A DNA stretch of 64,000 nt from Nocardia pneumoniae NBRC 100136 (GTDB lineage Bacteria > Actinomycetota > Actinomycetes > Mycobacteriales > Mycobacteriaceae), in assembly GCF_000308755.1 (NCBI RefSeq), contig NZ_BAGF01000058.1, forward strand, positions 204,247 through 268,246, in the 5' to 3' direction. Within the stretch, counting starts at the first letter, position 1. Each line of letters opens with the position of its first letter. The notes under the pieces were generated by a model. The model had not been told where the DNA came from and did not search any database. It was given only the letters and a program-made list of their open reading frames with translations. This document shows positions 8,805 through 16,627 of the stretch, piece after piece. The translations under genes and the position numbers were made by a program.

Positions 8805-9875
8805 CTATCGTGAGCGCGTATTCTCGGCGTGCCGCTGGGGTTGTTGGGCTAGTTGACGTGCTAGCTGTTGGGCGTCGCGGCCGACTCCGCGCAGCGAGTT
8901 CGATGACGGGGTGCGCTGCCATTCCAGGCCGAGGTAACCCAGACCGGGGTAGGTGGTGGACAATCCGCGCCGATGGCGGGGCACGCCGGTGTCGGTGAGG
9001 GCGCCGAGACCTGCGAGGTAGGGCAGATGAGGCCGGTAGCCGGTGGCCAGGATGACCGTGTCTGCGTTCGTGCGTGAGCCGTCCGGCCAGAGGGCTGTGT
9101 CGCCGTCGAGTCGCGTGAACATCGGTCGGGTTGTGGGTTTTTCGGCGGTGAGGGCGGCGCGGTACCGGCCGGTGTCCAGGACGGGTTGGGTCGGAGGGTT
9201 GGTGACGAAGCGGCCGAGTGGGAGGGTGTCGAAGCCGGTGATCCGGAACCAGAAGTGCAGGTCTTTGCCCAGTGGTCGCTGTGGCACGAATTTCACCGGG
9301 TGCCGGGTGGCGAGGGTGATGGTGGCGTGTTCGGCGAGTTCCGCGGCGATCTGAACGGCGGTGTTTCCGGCGCCGACGACGATCACGTTCTGTCCGGTGT
9401 ATTCCTGTGGTGAGCGGTATCGGCTGGCGTGCAGCAGCTTCCCGGTGAAGCTGACTTGGCCGGGCAGCGTGGGGATATTCGGTGTGCCGAAGCCGCCGGT
9501 GGCGGCGATCAGTCGGGGTGCGGTGAACGTGGTTCCGGTGTCGGTGCGGGCGGTGAAGGCGTCGCCGTCGTGATCGACGGCCTCGATGCGGTGGCCGGTG
9601 CGGATATCGGCGTCGAGGGTCGCGGCGTAGTGGCGTAGGTAGTCGATGACTTCGTCGCGATGCGGGTAGTGGTCGGGGTTGCCGGGGAATGTGATGCCTG
9701 GCAGGGCGCTGTATTTGGCGGGTGAGAACAGGGTGAGGCTGTCGTAGTAGTGCGGCCAGGATCCGACCGGTTCGGGTCCGGCTTCGAGCACGACGGGGGT
9801 GAGGCCGTGGTCGAGGAGTGCTCGGGTGGCGGCGAGTCCGGATTGACCGGCGCCGATGACGATGGCGTCGAACAT
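8805..9875 (-). CDS. ArsO-like FAD/NAD(P)-dependent monooxygenase
   Basis: Flavoprotein of 356 aa with two Rossmann motifs: GAGQSGLAAT at the N-terminus for FAD and VGAGNTAVQIA near residue 170 for NADPH. An ATGYRP signature near residue 300 is typical of flavin-binding monooxygenases. Size and context match ArsO proteins in Streptomyces arsenic islands, whose substrate is not firmly established. ATG 9875 is preceded by GGAAAG. Last gene of a four-gene minus-strand operon that begins at the ArsR operators; 105 nt separate it from the hydrolase, so an internal promoter is possible. Confidence 0.8.
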   Translation of the reverse strand: MFDAIVIGAGQSGLAATRALLDHGLTPVVLEAGPEPVGSWPHYYDSLTLFSPAKYSALPGITFPGNPDHYPHRDEVIDYLRHYAATLDADIRTGHRIEAVDHDGDAFTARTDTGTTFTAPRLIAATGGFGTPNIPTLPGQVSFTGKLLHASRYRSPQEYTGQNVIVVGAGNTAVQIAAELAEHATITLATRHPVKFVPQRPLGKDLHFWFRITGFDTLPLGRFVTNPPTQPVLDTGRYRAALTAEKPTTRPMFTRLDGDTALWPDGSRTNADTVILATGYRPHLPYLAGLGALTDTGVPRHRRGLSTTYPGLGYLGLEWQRTPSSNSLRGVGRDAQQLARQLAQQPQRHAENTRSR

Positions 9876-9980
9876 GAAGTTGTTCTTTCCGTGAGGATTC
9901 GACGATTCCACTGGAGTTGGGTGCGCGCGGGGGTGCCCGGCTCGGCGTCGGGCTGTCCGGGCGGACCCTCGGATCGCGTG

Positions 9981-10802
9981 TCAGGTGCGCAGGAAGCGTT
10001 CGAGGGATTGGGCGAGCAGCTGCTGGTCGACGTGGTGGCCTTGGCCGTGCAGCACGTCGCGGGTGAGGTGGGGCATGACGGCAGCGAGATGGTCGGCGGC
10101 TTGCAGCAGGTAGGGGGCGCTGGTCGTGCCCACGATCAGCTTCGCCGGAGCGGTCACCGTCGCGTACTGCTCGACGGCGGGTTCCAGCCCGGCCAGCACC
10201 CGCATGGTCAGGAGCAGGGTTGGGGCGTGGGCGACTTTTGACAGCCACAGCGGGTCCTCCCGCAGGGCGGCCAGCTCCCTAGGTGAGAACCCCCCACCGG
10301 TTACGGAGGCGTCGAGGAGTAGTTGTTCGTAGTCGCCTGCCCCCAGCGCGGTTTCGAGCGCCGCCAGGTCGGGGATGGGGTAGGTGATGGGGAGTGGCGG
10401 TTCGTAGAGGGCCAGGCGGGGGATCCGGTCGGCAGCGGCGAGGGCGGTTTCCAGGGCCAGTACCGCGCCGTAGGAGTACCCGAACAGTGCGGTGATCGGT
10501 CCGACGGCGTCGATGACGGCGAGGACGTCTTCGACTTCGTGGGCGATGTGCGGTGGGGATTGGCCCCATCCGCTGGTGCCGTGGCCTCGGCAGTTCATGG
10601 TGACGACCTCGAAGTCGGCGGCGAGGTACTGGGCGAGGGGTTGCAGGCTCAGCGCGCTGCCGAGTCCGCCGTGGATAGAGAGGATCCGCGGGCCGGATCC
10701 GCGGGCGAGGTAGGTGATGATGGTGCCGTCGGTGGAGGGCACGTACCCGCCGCGCACCAGTGCCTGGCTGGTGTGGGTGTCGTCGGTGATGGCTTCGGTC
10801 AT
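9981..10802 (-). CDS. Alpha/beta hydrolase
   Basis: Alpha/beta-hydrolase fold, 273 aa. Oxyanion segment HGGLGS near residue 45, nucleophile serine in GYSYGAVLA near 110, and histidine in LHGQGHHVDQ near the C-terminus. Its ATG overlaps the stop of the MFS gene (ATGA), so translation is coupled. Presence in an arsenic-type operon suggests processing of an organic substrate such as an organoarsenical, but nothing in the sequence identifies it. Confidence 0.85.
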   Translation of the reverse strand: MTEAITDDTHTSQALVRGGYVPSTDGTIITYLARGSGPRILSIHGGLGSALSLQPLAQYLAADFEVVTMNCRGHGTSGWGQSPPHIAHEVEDVLAVIDAVGPITALFGYSYGAVLALETALAAADRIPRLALYEPPLPITYPIPDLAALETALGAGDYEQLLLDASVTGGGFSPRELAALREDPLWLSKVAHAPTLLLTMRVLAGLEPAVEQYATVTAPAKLIVGTTSAPYLLQAADHLAAVMPHLTRDVLHGQGHHVDQQLLAQSLERFLRT

Positions 10803-12025
10803 GGATGGTTTTCTTTCGGTCGTGGTTTCGGGATGCTCGCGGTCGACAGCAGGGCGGCCGTGGCGGCGAGGGTGGCCAGGAGCAGGAAGGTGGTGGCGTA
10901 TCCGTCGAGGGCGGAGGCCAGTGCGGTGGCGGCGAACGGCGCGAGTGCCATGGTGATGGTGAGCGGTGCGGATAGCAGGCCGGTGAGCTGCCCGTAGTGG
11001 CCTGTTCCCCAGCGGTCGGTGACGGCGGTGGCTTGCAGCAGGGTGAACACCCCGCGCGCCATGCCAGCGGCGATCGCGGCGGCGATCAACGCCCACGCGG
11101 TGGTGAAGATGCCGAGCAGGGCGGTGGTGGCGGCGATGGCCAGCAGGATGGCCACGGTGCGGGTGCGCAGGCTGGTGCGGGCGGCGAACGCTGCGTAGCT
11201 GAGGCGGCTGGCGACCTGTCCAGCACCGCCTAACCCGAGCGCGACTGCGGCAAGGCCGGTGTCGAGGCCTCGTTCGGTCAGCAGCGGCACGAGTGTGACC
11301 ACCACCGCGAAGGAGGCAAACCCGCTGAGACTCAACGCGACCGCCAGTGTCACGAACGAGCGGCTGCGCGCGATCGGGCCAGGATCGGTGAGATGCGCGT
11401 GCTCGGGTTCGGTGGGCGGACGTGGCGGCCACGGCAGCCGCAGCCCGAACCAATGTCCCGGCACGGTCACCACCGCCAGGATCACCATGAGTACCAGATA
11501 GGTTGCCCGCCAATCCAGATGCGCCACCAGCGCCGCGGTCAACGGCGCGAACACCGTCGACGCCAACCCCGCAGCCAAGGTGAGGACGGTTAGAGCGCGG
11601 ACGCGCTGCGGGCCGTGCCAGCGGGTGATCGCGGCGAAGGCGGGTGGATACAGCACTGCGCCCATCGCGATCCCGGTCAGCAACCAGCCGGTGAAGAACC
11701 ATGCCGGGTTCGGTGCGGTCGCCACCATGATCAGTGCGGGGATCGCCAGTACCGAGCCAGCGGTCATCACCGCGCGTGGCCCGTGGCGGTCGATCCAGCG
11801 CCCGACCGGGATCCCGGTCAGCGCCGCGACGAGCTGTCCGGCGGAAAACGCGGCGGTGAGCGCGGTGGGCGACCAGCCGGTGTCGGTGGTGATGTGGCCG
11901 AGCAGCACAGGGAAGGCGTAGAACAGGATTCCCCAGCTGGTGATCTCGGTGACGCACAGCACCACCAGCACCCGCCGCAACCCCGCCACGGCGGGCGCCG
12001 GTGGCGCCGATAGAGTCTGTCGCAC
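10799..12025 (-). CDS. MFS transporter of the arsenic-type operon
   Basis: Major facilitator of 408 aa with about 12 hydrophobic helices and the loop 2-3 motif GRWIDRHGPR near residue 75. Starts at GTG 12025, 5 nt after the flavoprotein stop, and ends overlapping the hydrolase start, so it is mid-operon. Flanked by redox enzymes and an ArsR-ArsN regulator, it may export an arsenical or antibiotic-like compound. It is not an ArsB, Acr3 or ArsP protein. Alternative: a general drug exporter captured by the operon. Confidence 0.85.
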   Translation of the reverse strand: MRQTLSAPPAPAVAGLRRVLVVLCVTEITSWGILFYAFPVLLGHITTDTGWSPTALTAAFSAGQLVAALTGIPVGRWIDRHGPRAVMTAGSVLAIPALIMVATAPNPAWFFTGWLLTGIAMGAVLYPPAFAAITRWHGPQRVRALTVLTLAAGLASTVFAPLTAALVAHLDWRATYLVLMVILAVVTVPGHWFGLRLPWPPRPPTEPEHAHLTDPGPIARSRSFVTLAVALSLSGFASFAVVVTLVPLLTERGLDTGLAAVALGLGGAGQVASRLSYAAFAARTSLRTRTVAILLAIAATTALLGIFTTAWALIAAAIAAGMARGVFTLLQATAVTDRWGTGHYGQLTGLLSAPLTITMALAPFAATALASALDGYATTFLLLATLAATAALLSTASIPKPRPKENHP

Positions 12026-12030
12026 CGCGG

Positions 12031-13419
12031 TCAGCGGGCCGACGACACGGACAGTGGCAACTCCTGCAGCGCAGTCGGCGCTCCCAGCGTCAGCGACTGT
12101 GCAGCGGCAGGTGCGCCGCAGCAGCCGCCACCCTCGCTGGCTTCTTCGGCGGAAGTGGCGTCGTCGAAGACGCCTGCGCCGCCGCAGACACCGGTGTCGG
12201 GCAACACCAACTCGACGCGTTCGGCGGCCTCGTGGTCACCGGCCAGGGCGGCGGCGATGGAGCGAACCTGTTCGTAGCCGGTCATCGCCAGGAACGTCGG
12301 GGCGCGGCCGTAGCTTTTCATCCCGGCCAGGAACACACCCGGCTCCGGATGCGACAACTCGCGCACCCCGTGCGGGTAGACGGTGCCGCAGGAATGCACG
12401 TTCGGGTCGATCAACGGCGCCAACTCCACCGGCGCCTGCAACACCGGGTCCAGTCCGAGGCGGATCTCCGACAGCCACGACAACTCCGGCCGGAACCCCG
12501 TCAACACCACCACCCGATCCACGTCCTCGATCCGGCGACCGGCATCCGACACCAGCGTGTGCCGGCCGTTGCCGGTGGGTGTGATTGCGGCGGTGCGGAA
12601 TCCGGTCACCACGGTGAGCAGACCGGCGTCGACGGCTTGTTTGGCGCGCTGCCCGAGCGCGCCGCGGGCGGGTAGCTGATCGGCCTCGCCGCCACCGAAA
12701 GTGGATCCGACCTCCCCGCGGCGCAGCACCCAGGTCAACCGGGTGCCCGGCTCGTTGCTCGCGCCCTCGGCCAGTGCGATGATCGCGGTCAACGCCGAAT
12801 GCCCACTCCCGGCGATCACGGTGTGCTTGCCTGCGTAGCGGGCGCGGACGGTGTCGTCATCGAGGTCGGGCACCCGATAGTCGATCACCGCCGCGGCAGC
12901 GATTTCGCCGAGCGCGGGCAGCCCTTCGCCGCCGAGGGGGTTGGGCGCGCCCCAGGTGCCGGAGGCGTCGATCACCGCTCGTGCCAGCACCCGCTCTTCG
13001 CTGCCGTCGCCGTAGCGCAGGTGCACCGACAACGGTTCGCTGTCACGTCCCGCGTTCACGACCCGGTCGCGGCCGCGGCGGGCCACGCCCACGACCTCGG
13101 TGTCGAGGACGACCACGTCCTCGCCGAGGGTCTTCGCCAGCGGCATCAGGTAATCGTTCACCCATTCCTGACCGGTCGGGTAGGTGTTCTCGGCCGGGGC
13201 GCTCCAGCCGCGGGGCTCGAGCAGGCGGCGCGCGGCCGGGGCGACGAGTTCGGCCCAGCGGGAAAACAGCCGCACATGATTCCACTCGCCCACGGCCGCA
13301 CCAGCGGTGGCGCCGCGTTCGAACACCAGCGGGTTCAGGCCTCGTTCACGCAGTTCAGCAGCAGCGGCCAGGCCGATCGGCCCGGCTCCGACCACCACGA
13401 CGGGGAGTTCGTTCACCAT
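12031..13419 (-). CDS. FAD-dependent flavoprotein with Cys-rich C-terminal tail
   Basis: Flavoprotein monooxygenase-like, 462 aa: VVVGAGPIGLAAAAELRERG at the N-terminus, AGSGHSALTA in the second Rossmann fold, then LTGFRPELSW. The last ~70 residues include VCGGAG and GGGCCGAP cysteine clusters beyond the usual fold, which could bind a soft metal or As(III). ATG 13419 has AAAGGA six bases upstream and is preferred to the ATG five codons earlier. First gene of the operon; its promoter lies in the three-copy operator it shares with the divergent ArsR-ArsN gene. Relatives are found in actinobacterial ars clusters; reaction unknown. Confidence 0.82.
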   Translation of the reverse strand: MVNELPVVVVGAGPIGLAAAAELRERGLNPLVFERGATAGAAVGEWNHVRLFSRWAELVAPAARRLLEPRGWSAPAENTYPTGQEWVNDYLMPLAKTLGEDVVVLDTEVVGVARRGRDRVVNAGRDSEPLSVHLRYGDGSEERVLARAVIDASGTWGAPNPLGGEGLPALGEIAAAAVIDYRVPDLDDDTVRARYAGKHTVIAGSGHSALTAIIALAEGASNEPGTRLTWVLRRGEVGSTFGGGEADQLPARGALGQRAKQAVDAGLLTVVTGFRTAAITPTGNGRHTLVSDAGRRIEDVDRVVVLTGFRPELSWLSEIRLGLDPVLQAPVELAPLIDPNVHSCGTVYPHGVRELSHPEPGVFLAGMKSYGRAPTFLAMTGYEQVRSIAAALAGDHEAAERVELVLPDTGVCGGAGVFDDATSAEEASEGGGCCGAPAAAQSLTLGAPTALQELPLSVSSAR

Positions 13420-13432
13420 GAGAAATCCTTTC

Positions 13433-13510
13433 ATCGACGGTCATCGATTAACTTGATGCAGGACTCTATCGACGTCCATCGATGAATGCAAGCATCGATG
13501 TTCGTCGATA
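13433..13510. promoter_or_regulatory. Three-copy ArsR-type operator, divergent promoter
   Basis: Three copies of ATCGACGNNCATCGAT are present: 13433-13448 and 13469-13484 in one orientation, and 13493-13509 inverted. Each is itself a near-palindrome of the ATCGAYGNNCRTCGAT form. They fill the space between the flavoprotein (start 13419) and the ArsR-ArsN gene (start 13522), so one repressor can control both directions. Confidence 0.8.
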
Positions 13511-13521
13511 TAGTGGTGGTT

Positions 13522-14388
13522 ATGACGTCGTTGGATATGCCGGTCGTGCGCGCCGCCGGTGCGGACCGGGTAGACGCGCTGACCGTGGGTGATGCCACCA
13601 CCTACGCGCAGTGGTTCGCCAGCCTGGCCGATCCGACGCGGGTGCGGCTGCTGCATCAGGTCGCCACCCGCCCGGCGGGGATCACCGTCGGTGAACTCGC
13701 CGAAGCACTGGGGATCGGGCAGCCCACGGTGTCGCATCACGTGCGCAAGCTCGCCGATGTCGGGTTCGTCAGCGTCCACAAGGACCGCACCTCCACCGTG
13801 GTGATGGTCAACCCCGCCTGCTGCACCGGCCTTCCTCACGCCGCCGACGCGGTCATGGGCGTGTTGACCCCGCGCCCCTGCTGCCCGGAGGACCTGCCCA
13901 CCGACGTCAGCGTCCGGCAGATGCGCGCAGACGATTGGGAGGCGGTGCGCCGCATTTACGGCGAAGGCATCGCCACCGGCACGGCCACTCCCGCTACCGA
14001 GGTTCCCAGCCAGGACACCCTCGAGGCGCGATGGTTACCGCAGCACCGGTGGGTGGCCGAGATCGACGGCGAAGTCGTGGGCTGGGCCGCGCTCAGCGCC
14101 GCCTCCTGCGATGAGGGCTACGAGGGCGTGGCCGAGAGTTCGGTGTATGTGGCCGAGCAGACGCGCGGGCGTGGCGTCGGGAAAGCACTGTTACACAAGC
14201 AGGTCATCGCGGCCGACGAAGCCGGGCTGTGGACGCTGCAGACCTCGATCTTTCCGGAGAACCGCGCCGCGATCGCCCTGCACCACTCCGCGGGCTACCG
14301 CACCGTCGGGGTGCGCGAACGCATCGCCCAGCTCGGCGGAAAGTGGCGCGACAGCGTGTTCCTCGAACGCCGCAGCCCAGTGCGCTGA
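13522..14388 (+). CDS. ArsR-ArsN fusion: metalloregulator plus GNAT acetyltransferase
   Basis: Two-domain protein of 288 aa. Residues ~25-100 form an ArsR winged helix (SLADPTRVRLL, then QPTVSHHVRKL). Residues ~128-285 form a GNAT domain of the ArsN/phosphinothricin N-acetyltransferase type, with the acetyl-CoA loop QTRGRGVGKALL near 213-224. Vicinal cysteines at 100-101 (PACCTG) and 120-121 (RPCCPE) lie at the junction and are plausible As(III) ligands. ArsN1 enzymes acetylate the organoarsenical antibiotic arsinothricin; sensing and detoxification are thus joined in one chain. ATG 13522 is preferred over an upstream start inside the operator. Confidence 0.88.
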   Translation: MTSLDMPVVRAAGADRVDALTVGDATTYAQWFASLADPTRVRLLHQVATRPAGITVGELAEALGIGQPTVSHHVRKLADVGFVSVHKDRTSTVVMVNPACCTGLPHAADAVMGVLTPRPCCPEDLPTDVSVRQMRADDWEAVRRIYGEGIATGTATPATEVPSQDTLEARWLPQHRWVAEIDGEVVGWAALSAASCDEGYEGVAESSVYVAEQTRGRGVGKALLHKQVIAADEAGLWTLQTSIFPENRAAIALHHSAGYRTVGVRERIAQLGGKWRDSVFLERRSPVR

Positions 14389-14398
14389 ATCGGCGCGC

Positions 14399-14935
14399 TC
14401 ACCGCATTCCGGTGAGCGTGAGTTGGCGCCGATGGTGGTCGTAATGGCGGCCGGGATAGGCGTAGATGTCGGCGAGGGTCATGTAGTCGGCGAAGTACGG
14501 ATCCCACCGGGTCGGGTAGTGCATACCACGCCGGAACGCGGCGTCCGGCTCATGTGTCAACGAGTGTTGCAGCGAGCCGATCACCCGGTCGAGTTTCGCT
14601 CCCATCCGGTGGCGGTTGTAGACGCGGGCCGCCCAGCACGAGCCGTAATAGTTGATCACATCGAACGGCGCTGTCGCGGCGTTGAGGACTGCGGCGAACC
14701 CGCGACCGACGCCCTCGGGCAGCCGGCTCATCACGCGCAGAACGATCAGCAGCCGTCGCACCACCATGTACCCGAACAGCATGTGGAACAGCAGCTGTTC
14801 GTTGCTCCAGCGGGTCCCCGCCGAAGCCTTGCCCCAATCGTCTTCCCCCGCCATCGACAGCAGAATGTGAAAGTCGGCCCGCGCCCGCTCCAGATCGGCG
14901 GCGAGCACACTCCGATCCGTCACCCGTTCTGGCAT
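14399..14935 (-). CDS. DinB-superfamily protein
   Basis: Four-helix DinB/YfiT-like metalloprotein, 178 aa. A conserved tryptophan and histidine lie in RWSNEQLLFHMLFG near residue 45, and a C-terminal histidine cluster GRHYDHHRRQL is the usual second metal site. Actinobacterial relatives include mycothiol- and bacillithiol-dependent transferases, so a thiol-linked detoxification role is possible in this arsenic context. Convergent with ArsR-ArsN (10 nt between stops). Start ATG 14935 follows GAGGAG with short spacing, so the exact start is less certain. Confidence 0.75.
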   Translation of the reverse strand: MPERVTDRSVLAADLERARADFHILLSMAGEDDWGKASAGTRWSNEQLLFHMLFGYMVVRRLLIVLRVMSRLPEGVGRGFAAVLNAATAPFDVINYYGSCWAARVYNRHRMGAKLDRVIGSLQHSLTHEPDAAFRRGMHYPTRWDPYFADYMTLADIYAYPGRHYDHHRRQLTLTGMR

Positions 14936-15066
14936 GGCTCCTCGATTCCATGGCCGGACAATCTGCCGCCTCCGTGGCAGTCTCCATCGTCCACCCGACA
15001 CTTCAGGCTTCACAACCGCCACCTGACCAGAGAGCGCTACCGCGGAGGCCAGAGTTCGATCCCTCT

Positions 15067-15088
15067 CAGGGGCGCATCCCGCCCCTGG
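15067..15088 (+). promoter_or_regulatory. Hairpin in leader of the Cys-rich peptide gene
   Basis: AGGGGCG-catcc-CGCCCCT forms an eight- to nine-base stem about 95 nt upstream of the peptide start, in the 245-nt divergent region shared with the DinB gene. It could be an operator or a leader structure. Confidence 0.35.
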
Positions 15089-15180
15089 ATATCGGAGCAC
15101 CCCACGGCGACTTCCGGTGCGTCCTTTCCGGTTCTCCTCCGTCTGTCCTGGTACCCATCCCCACGAATCCAGGAGTCACC

Positions 15181-15357
15181 ATGACCAACCCGAACGAATT
15201 CGAGTCCCCGACGACACATGGGACGGACGCAGCACCGCAGCCTACGGCAGCCGCGTGTTGCAGCACCGAACGGCAGACCACGTGCTGCGATCCCAGCGAA
15301 AAGGCGACGTGCTGCGCTCCGGCGGCCACGGCAGGCGGCGGGTGCGGCTGCCAGTAG
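15181..15357 (+). CDS. 58-residue Cys-rich peptide with nine-residue CC repeats
   Basis: Small protein with eight cysteines in its second half: CC dyads at residues 26-27, 35-36 and 44-45, exactly nine apart, then a GGGCGCQ end (Cys 55 and 57). The first 25 residues are polar and Thr/Pro-rich, with no signal peptide. A good ribosome site (AGGAG five bases before ATG 15181) and a strong terminator 15 nt after the stop show it is a real single-gene unit. The pattern suggests a metallothionein-like or As(III)-chelating peptide. I recognise no named family. It faces an ECF sigma factor whose tail also ends in GCGCGG. Confidence 0.75.
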   Translation: MTNPNEFESPTTHGTDAAPQPTAAACCSTERQTTCCDPSEKATCCAPAATAGGGCGCQ

Positions 15358-15371
15358 CCCTCACCCGGCAC

Positions 15372-15410
15372 GGTGCGGTGCGAGCCTCAAGCGGCTCGCA
15401 CCGCACCTTT
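15372..15410 (+). terminator. Terminator of Cys-rich peptide gene
   Basis: A 15-bp perfect stem (GGTGCGGTGCGAGCC) with a 6-nt loop, followed by TTT. It can serve both the peptide gene and the convergent sigma factor gene. Confidence 0.85.
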
Positions 15411-15468
15411 GTCCGATCGTGGTGATCCCGCGGCCGACCGGTGGGCGTACCTGAACCGGTGTGCCGGT

Positions 15469-16134
15469 CTACTGGTCCGAGGGTGGTGTGACACCACCAC
15501 AGCCGCATCCTTCATTGCTGGCTGTGTCTCCGCAGGCTCCCTCGCGGGGTCGGTAGTCGTGCACGTGGCCGGTGCGGTCCCGGCTGATCTGACAGCAGGC
15601 ATGCAATCGGGCCTGCAGGGCGGCGCGGCCGCGTTGCACGCGAGATTTCATCCCGGACACCGGGATACCCGCCTCACCAGCAGCAGCGGCGTGTGTGCGG
15701 GCGTCGAAGTCGACCATCTTCACCGCTGCGGCCTGCTCGACAGGCAGCCCGGCGAGCATCGGCACCAGGCACGAGGCCAGTTCTTTCTCCGCCGCCTCCC
15801 CGAGATCGGGTCCATCCTCGCCTGCGGAGGGGTTGTCGGGGACGGCGTCGACGGGTAGCTCGCGGCGATGGGCCGCCGAGCGGTAGTAGTCGGTGATCGC
15901 GTTGCGGGTGATGGCATACATCCAGCCCGGCAGCCGGTCCTGCTCGCGCAGATTGTCCAAGCTTTTGGCCATCCGCAGGAACACGATCGACAGGATGTCC
16001 TCGGTGTCTTCCGGGTGCGAGACCCGCCGGGCGATGAAGGCCCGCAGGTCGTCGGAAAAGCGGCGCCAGAGCTGGTCGAGATCACCGAGTTGCGGCTGTG
16101 GTGTGGTCGCGGTGGTGGCTGTTGGCTGGCTCAT
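15469..16134 (-). CDS. ECF sigma factor with Cys-rich C-terminal tail
   Basis: RNA polymerase extracytoplasmic-function sigma factor, 221 aa. Region 2 covers residues ~24-92 (DLRAFIARRVSHPEDTEDIL, PGWMYAITRNAITDYYR). Region 4 lies at ~120-178 (LAGLPVEQAAAV, ISGMKSRVQRGR-like helix). A tail of ~45 residues follows with HACC, a Cys, and EGCGCGG: a likely metal or thiol-reactive switch, similar in outline to SigZ-type factors. No anti-sigma gene is adjacent, which fits direct sensing by the tail. GAGGAA lies eight bases before ATG 16134. Likely targets include the facing Cys-rich peptide gene; that is inference. Confidence 0.85.
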   Translation of the reverse strand: MSQPTATTATTPQPQLGDLDQLWRRFSDDLRAFIARRVSHPEDTEDILSIVFLRMAKSLDNLREQDRLPGWMYAITRNAITDYYRSAAHRRELPVDAVPDNPSAGEDGPDLGEAAEKELASCLVPMLAGLPVEQAAAVKMVDFDARTHAAAAGEAGIPVSGMKSRVQRGRAALQARLHACCQISRDRTGHVHDYRPREGACGDTASNEGCGCGGVTPPSDQ

Positions 16135-16340
16135 GACCGGGGCTTCCTCTCCGTCTCCAGCATCCTCGCCTGCCGGCGTGGTGGCGAGCCTTCATCCTCA
16201 GCACAGATACCGACGGCACTGACCGCGATCGGACGCACTGTGCGTCCCGATCCGGCGTGTCACGTCTGTATAGGTGTCGAAGTCGATGTCGGGATCTTCG
16301 ATTCGACAGATCCCGTAAGTGCGGTGAGGAGGTGAGAGCG

Positions 16341-16433
16341 ATGCTGACGACACACCTGTTGTCGGATTTGACCGACGAAGAGGTCGATCTGATCGTGGCC
16401 GAGGAACTGCATCTGCTCGACGCCACCGCATGA
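16341..16433 (+). CDS. Putative 30-residue micro-protein with strong RBS
   Basis: An ORF of 30 codons, acidic and leucine-rich (LTDEEVDLIVAEELHLLDA), preceded by a perfect AGGAGGTG six bases before ATG 16341. Too short to recognise. The stop overlaps the next small ORF by ATGA. It may be a leader peptide or a remnant of a lost gene. It lies in a 490-nt gap between the sigma factor and the permease that otherwise holds no gene. Confidence 0.4.
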   Translation: MLTTHLLSDLTDEEVDLIVAEELHLLDATA

Positions 16434-16567
16434 GCGCCATCGACGCCTGCATTCGGGCGTATCCGCTGAAACAGCACACCACCTGTGCCCCGACGGTCGT
16501 CGAATCTCACGCCGCTGATCGGTGCCTCCCGACGTCGCATCGGACCGCGAGATTTCGATATCGGTGA
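16430..16567 (+). CDS. Putative 45-residue ORF coupled to the preceding micro-ORF
   Basis: Starts at the ATGA overlap with the 30-codon ORF and encodes 45 residues with three cysteines and a basic end (RTARFRYR). Codon use is not strongly typical, so only the coupling supports it. No family recognised. Confidence 0.25.
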   Translation: MSAIDACIRAYPLKQHTTCAPTVVESHAADRCLPTSHRTARFRYR

Positions 16568-16627
16568 ACTCTAAGATCACCGCAGCCACTCCGAGTGGGC
16601 CCACTACGGGCATTAACGTCTCTACGT

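Noticed and set aside
8653..10248. 531-codon minus-strand frame over the ArsO-like gene
   Set aside because: Arg/Pro/His-rich and overlapping two well-supported genes in another frame.
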